This document shows, piece after piece, positions 4,645 to 7,517 of a DNA stretch of 7,517 nucleotides (within the stretch, counting starts at the first letter, position 1; every line of letters starts with the position of its first letter). The translations under genes were made by a program, and so were the position numbers. This DNA comes from Bacteroidia bacterium (GTDB lineage Bacteria; Bacteroidota; Bacteroidia; Bacteroidales; Azobacteroidaceae), in assembly GCA_025996815.1 (NCBI GenBank), contig BNTT01000151.1, positions 1 to 7,517 on the forward strand, in the 5' to 3' direction. The notes under the pieces were generated by a model, which was not told where the DNA came from, ran no database searches, and worked only from the letters and a program-made list of their open reading frames with translations.

Positions 4645-6819
4645 ATGAAGAATCAAAAAACAGTGGCAGTGTGTGCAGGTGCGGCATTGCTGCTCGGCGC
4701 GGCAAGTTGCGCCCGACAGACGAAGGAAGCAGCGAAAGAGAAAACTGCTTTTCAAGTATCAACCGAATGGCGACCCACGCAGGACGCACGACCCGATATA
4801 GCCATTGTATATGGCTTTGGCAATGAGAAATCTTTTGCCGACCGCCTGAAGTCGTGGAGCGACCGCGGCTACACCACCCATTTTATGACCGGCATCGCCT
4901 GGGGAGGCTGCGAAGCGTATTTTAGCGGAGAGTGGGACGGCAAAGAGCATTTGGACGAAGGACAAATATCCGAAGAAGGCGACTCTATCACCCACGGATG
5001 GCGTTATGGTCCTTATGTGGTGCCGAGTTTGAACTATGTCAAGTTCTTTCAGGAAAGGATTATTGCCCCCGTCATTGATGCCGGCGTGGATGCCATCTAT
5101 TTGGAAGAACCTGAGTTTTGGGCAAAATCCGGTTACAGCGATGGTTTCAAGCGGGAATGGCAGGACTATTACGGTTTCCCTTGGCGCGACCAGGCACTCT
5201 CGATTGAGAATACCTATTTGTCTAATAAACTGAAGTACCAACTGTATTTCCGCGCCTTGAATGAGGTGTTTAAGTATGCCAAAGAGTACGGCAAAACGAA
5301 GGGGATGGACGTGCGCTGTTATGTGCCCACCCACTCGCTGGTCAACTATTCGCAGTGGAACATCATTAGCCCCGAAGCAAGTCTGGCATCGTCGCCCTAC
5401 GTGGACGGCTATATCGCCCAAGTGTGGACGGGAACGGCGCGCGAAACCACTTTCTACAATGGTTTGGAAAAAGAGCGCGTGTTTGAAAACGCTTTCCTCG
5501 AATACGGCTCAATGGAGTCGATGACGCGCCCGACGGGTCGCAAGACCTTCTTCCTCACCGACCCGATTGAAGACGGGGATATAGACTGGGAAGACTATAA
5601 AACGAATTACGAAGCGACTTTCACCGCGCAACTGCTCTATCCACAGATTGCCGACTATGAGGTGATGCCCTGGCCCGACAGGGTTTACGAGAGTGCGCAT
5701 AAGACTTGCGCTACCTGCGAAGAAAGGACCACTATTCCCCGTTTCTACTCCGCACAATTGCAGGTGATGGTCAATTCGCTGAACGATATACCCCTGTCGG
5801 ACAATAAGGTGAGCGGCTCGCAGGGCATCGGCGTGTTGATGGCAAACTCTATGATGTTTCAGCGTTATCCCAACCACAAGGGCTATGAAGACGTGCAGTT
5901 CTCCCATTTCTACGGACAAACATTGCCCCTGCTCAAGCGCGGCATTCCGGTCAGCATCGTGCATATCGAAAATACCGGCTTCCCCGATACATGGAAAGAC
6001 CTGAAAGTGCTGGTGATGTCGTATTCAAATATGAAACCCTTAGACCCTGCCGGTCATCAGTATATCGCCCAATGGGTGAAGGACGGCGGCGCGCTACTCT
6101 ACACCGGCAAAGACAACGACCCCTACCAATTGGTGATGGACTGGTGGAACACCGGTGATAACCACTACAAGGCACCCTCCGAACACCTCTTTGAACAGTT
6201 AGGATTGACTCCGGCACCGCAAACGGGCACTTATCCTGTGGGCAAAGGCACCGTATATGTGCTCCGCGAAGAGCCGAAAGACTTCGTGATGAAGCCAAAC
6301 AACGATGCCGCCTACTTCGCCACCGTGCAAAAAGCCTTCGCAGGCACGCTGGAAACGAAGAACAGCCTCTACCTCGAACGCGGCAACTACATCATCGCCG
6401 CCGTGATGGACGAGAGCGTGTCGGCAGAGCCGCTGGTGCTAACCGGCAGTTTCATCGACCTCTTCGACCCCACCTTGCCCGTGCTGCAAACAAAAACAAT
6501 CAACCCCGGCGAGCAGGCATATCTCTACAACCTGTCCCAAATCAAAGACAAGAGCAAGCCAACAGTCGTGTGCGGCGGTGCTCGCATCTATCAGGAAGCA
6601 AGCAAGAAAGGGAGTTATTCTTTTGTAGCAAAGGGACCCATCGGCACATACAATGTTATGCGCATCTACCTGCCGCAGCAGCCGAAAGAAGTGAAAATAA
6701 CCGCCACAGGCAACAGCAACATCTCTCAGGACAGCAATACTTGGGACGAAGCCTCGCACACTTACTTGGCGAAATTTGAAAATAGCCCCGAAGGCGTGGC
6801 TGTGGCGATAAACTATTAG
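4645..6819 (+). CDS. Large lipoprotein, putative glycoside hydrolase (TIM barrel with GH42-trimerisation-like domain)
   Basis: A 724-residue exported protein. MKNQKT then a hydrophobic run ending LLLGAASC gives a type II signal with lipidated Cys22; the following ARQTKE lacks the acidic surface-export signal, so it is probably periplasmic-facing. Residues about 45-350 look like a (beta/alpha)8 barrel: VDAIYLEEPEFW (Glu154, 155, 157) fits a strand-end catalytic acid/base, and YEVMPWPDRVY (339-349) a late strand. Residues about 393-500 (GIGVLMANS, VLVMSYSNMKPLD, VKDGGALLYTG) resemble the class-I amidotransferase-like trimerisation domain of GH42 beta-galactosidases. The C-terminal part (about 560-724; SFIDLFDPTLPV, then PGEQAYLYNL) looks like beta-sandwich. 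A CxxC lies at 355-358. The architecture points to a clan-A-like glycosidase acting on a polysaccharide or glycan, but I cannot assign a family or substrate, and no SusC/D or other polysaccharide-utilisation genes are nearby. It may be transcribed with lpxD: no -7 box is seen in the 53-nt gap. The start ATG at 4645 sits directly before the signal peptide. Confidence 0.7.
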   Translation: MKNQKTVAVCAGAALLLGAASCARQTKEAAKEKTAFQVSTEWRPTQDARPDIAIVYGFGNEKSFADRLKSWSDRGYTTHFMTGIAWGGCEAYFSGEWDGKEHLDEGQISEEGDSITHGWRYGPYVVPSLNYVKFFQERIIAPVIDAGVDAIYLEEPEFWAKSGYSDGFKREWQDYYGFPWRDQALSIENTYLSNKLKYQLYFRALNEVFKYAKEYGKTKGMDVRCYVPTHSLVNYSQWNIISPEASLASSPYVDGYIAQVWTGTARETTFYNGLEKERVFENAFLEYGSMESMTRPTGRKTFFLTDPIEDGDIDWEDYKTNYEATFTAQLLYPQIADYEVMPWPDRVYESAHKTCATCEERTTIPRFYSAQLQVMVNSLNDIPLSDNKVSGSQGIGVLMANSMMFQRYPNHKGYEDVQFSHFYGQTLPLLKRGIPVSIVHIENTGFPDTWKDLKVLVMSYSNMKPLDPAGHQYIAQWVKDGGALLYTGKDNDPYQLVMDWWNTGDNHYKAPSEHLFEQLGLTPAPQTGTYPVGKGTVYVLREEPKDFVMKPNNDAAYFATVQKAFAGTLETKNSLYLERGNYIIAAVMDESVSAEPLVLTGSFIDLFDPTLPVLQTKTINPGEQAYLYNLSQIKDKSKPTVVCGGARIYQEASKKGSYSFVAKGPIGTYNVMRIYLPQQPKEVKITATGNSNISQDSNTWDEASHTYLAKFENSPEGVAVAINY

Positions 6820-6857
6820 ATAGGAAGTAGTTAGTTATATAGCATATTGGGAAAAGC

Positions 6858-6889
6858 CAAACCGCCCGCAGAATGCTGTGGGCGGTTTG
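6858..6889 (+). terminator. Strong rho-independent-type terminator after the lipoprotein gene
   Basis: A 14-bp stem (6858-6871 with 6876-6889, one G-U pair) closes a 4-nt AATG loop. The stem core is GC-rich (CCGCCCGC / GTGGGCGG), preceded by AAAGCCAAA and followed by TTTGTG. It lies 38 nt after the stop at 6819. The run of T is short, but the stem is very stable. Confidence 0.85.
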
Positions 6890-6900
6890 TTTGTGCCGTC

Positions 6901-6921
6901 ATTGCGGGCTTGACTCGCAAT
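6901..6921. repeat. Dispersed-repeat-like hairpin (CATTGCGGGCTTGAC type)
   Basis: ATTGCGGG (6901-6908) pairs with CTCGCAAT (6914-6921), with one G-U, around a CTTGA loop. Sequences of the form GTCATTGCGGGCTTGACxCGCAAT are, from memory, widespread intergenic repeats whose chance translations give CHCGLDPQS-like peptides in many genomes; here the plus-strand read-through is RHCGLDSQS. It sits in the 6890-7012 gap, which holds no gene. Confidence 0.5.
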
Positions 6922-7012
6922 CCCTTGCCGGTCTGTTATTTATTGCTTCACAACAACCTTCTTCACGACTGTCGAGTCATCGCCGCAAGACAATTGATAT
7001 TAAAGATTTAAA

Positions 7013-7465
7013 TTATTCTAATCCATTTACGTCCTCCGGATCTATCCAACCTTCTGTCACTTTTCCTTTTGCATTTGTATAGGTAGCTTGTACATACCCA
7101 AATATGCGCAAATCAGGGTCAGGGTCTATCGTAACAACATCGCCCGGAACTAAATAGGCTTTAGTTTTATTACATACATCGGGTCTACTTACTTCATAAA
7201 AATATGTTTTGTTTTTGATGACGTATGTTTGCGCTCCTTCTGCATCGCTATCAGCAACATCTTCTACCTCAATCGGTACCACCTCTTCTACTTTTTCCGT
7301 TTCTGCAACTACAGATTCTTTTTTTTCTGTATTCGATTCGGAAACTACCGGAGTAACGCTGTCTTTGCTTTTCTCTTTTCCTTTTCCTTTCTTAGAGAAT
7401 GTATATTCGGTATCCTTGAAAGGTATCTTGATAACAAGCACACCATCCGCTCCCGTGTTCGTTAG
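7013..7465 (-). CDS. SH3-like domain protein, C-terminal part (5' end lost at the palindrome)
   Basis: The minus-strand frame ends at TAA 7015-7013 and reads back through 7441 and beyond. From the GTG at 7441 it is 142 residues; the frame continues upstream as TNTGADGVLVIKIPFKD, so the GTG is probably an internal Val and not the start. It has a basic linker (KKGKGKEKSK), an acidic low-complexity stretch rich in Val, Glu and Ser, then a compact C-terminal domain (about 73-142): TYVIKNKTYFYEV, YLVPGDVVTIDP, then GYVQATYTNAKGKVTEGWID. That is a bacterial SH3b-like layout (the G-x-V-x-x-x-Y and final GWID), often found in peptidoglycan- or surface-binding proteins; the ligand is unknown. No signal peptide can be judged because the N-terminus is missing. 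Beyond 7466 the sequence becomes the inverted copy of its own coding region, which hits a stop at 7483-7481 in this frame. Confidence 0.6.
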   Translation of the reverse strand, partial: LTNTGADGVLVIKIPFKDTEYTFSKKGKGKEKSKDSVTPVVSESNTEKKESVVAETEKVEEVVPIEVEDVADSDAEGAQTYVIKNKTYFYEVSRPDVCNKTKAYLVPGDVVTIDPDPDLRIFGYVQATYTNAKGKVTEGWIDPEDVNGLE

Positions 7466-7517
7466 TGGATGGTGTGCTTGTTATCAAGATACCTTTCAAG
7501 GATACCGAATATACATT
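7398..7517. repeat. Perfect 51-bp inverted repeat with 18-nt spacer ending at the window edge
   Basis: Positions 7398-7448 are exactly the reverse complement of 7467-7517; the spacer is 7449-7466. The left arm is coding (the SH3-like gene), the right arm is the same DNA read backwards, and the match reaches the final base, so it may continue outside. A perfect fold-back of coding sequence at a sequence end is characteristic of an assembly or amplification chimera. A real palindromic junction is the alternative. Confidence 0.95.

Noticed and set aside
4081..4755. Minus-strand frame of 224 codons opposite lpxD
   Set aside because: It is antisense to an unmistakable LpxD and is Cys/Pro-rich in a way typical of shadow frames.
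4759..5421. Minus-strand frame of 220 codons opposite the lipoprotein gene
   Set aside because: Antisense shadow of a well-supported gene, with no promoter or domain.
6873..7082. Plus-strand frame of 69 codons containing RHCGLDSQS
   Set aside because: It starts inside the terminator hairpin, translates a dispersed repeat and overlaps the SH3-like gene antisense.
7398..7517. Invertible promoter (phase-variation) reading of the terminal inverted repeat
   Set aside because: The spacer is only 18 nt with no promoter, and the arms are coding sequence.
1..7517. tRNA, rRNA, CRISPR arrays or riboswitches
   Set aside because: No repeat-spacer pattern, cloverleaf or conserved RNA motif was seen on either strand by eye.

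Overview
The window looks like a contig from a member of the Bacteroidota, most likely Bacteroidales. Three forward promoters match the group's sigma-ABfr type (TTTG, about 20 nt, TAnnTTTG), and one weaker copy faces left. Leaders are short and Shine-Dalgarno sites mostly weak. LpxD reads like Bacteroidales LpxD, with an MEFSAQQIA start. Base composition is uneven: about 1-3500 is AT-rich and accessory in character, while lpxD and the large lipoprotein gene are visibly more GC-rich.

Layout. (1) 1-58, minus strand: the first 19 codons of what looks like an IS1595-type transposase, running off the left edge, with its promoter at about 84-114. (2) 100-1581: a polytopic membrane protein with a C-terminal TPR-like region, probably missing its N-terminus where the IS abuts it. 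(3) 1582-1816: non-coding apart from a strong promoter at 1765-1796. (4) 1817-2348: a VapBC-like toxin-antitoxin operon. The antitoxin is intact, but the PIN-domain toxin is broken by an internal out-of-frame deletion, so this module is probably dead. (5) 2349-2559: a 10-bp inverted repeat and a second strong promoter. (6) 2560-3261: a two-gene operon with a 3-nt gap, encoding a small DUF5678-like protein and a single-domain retropepsin-like aspartic protease with an intact DTGAT motif. (7) 3262-3498: no gene; one perfect 16-bp palindrome and one small hairpin. (8) 3557-4591: lpxD, with a near-consensus promoter directly upstream that fixes its start. (9) 4645-6819: a large lipoprotein with a TIM-barrel glycosidase-like region, a GH42-trimerisation-like domain and a C-terminal beta region, closed by a strong terminator at 6858-6889. 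(10) 6890-7012: no gene; a small dispersed-repeat-like hairpin. (11) 7013-7465, minus strand: the C-terminal part of an SH3-like protein. (12) 7398-7517: a perfect 51-bp inverted repeat with an 18-nt spacer, ending exactly at the last base. It looks like a fold-back assembly or amplification chimera rather than native sequence.

How the genes work together: lpxD and the lipoprotein gene may share a transcript (53-nt gap, no clear second promoter, one terminator at the end). lpxC-fabZ and lpxA, the usual partners of lpxD, are not here. The antitoxin/PIN and DUF5678-like/protease pairs are separate small cassettes with near-identical promoters, typical of an accessory island. The retropepsin pair is the best candidate for under-described biology. 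The two window ends (an IS fragment and a palindrome) fit ordinary contig break points.
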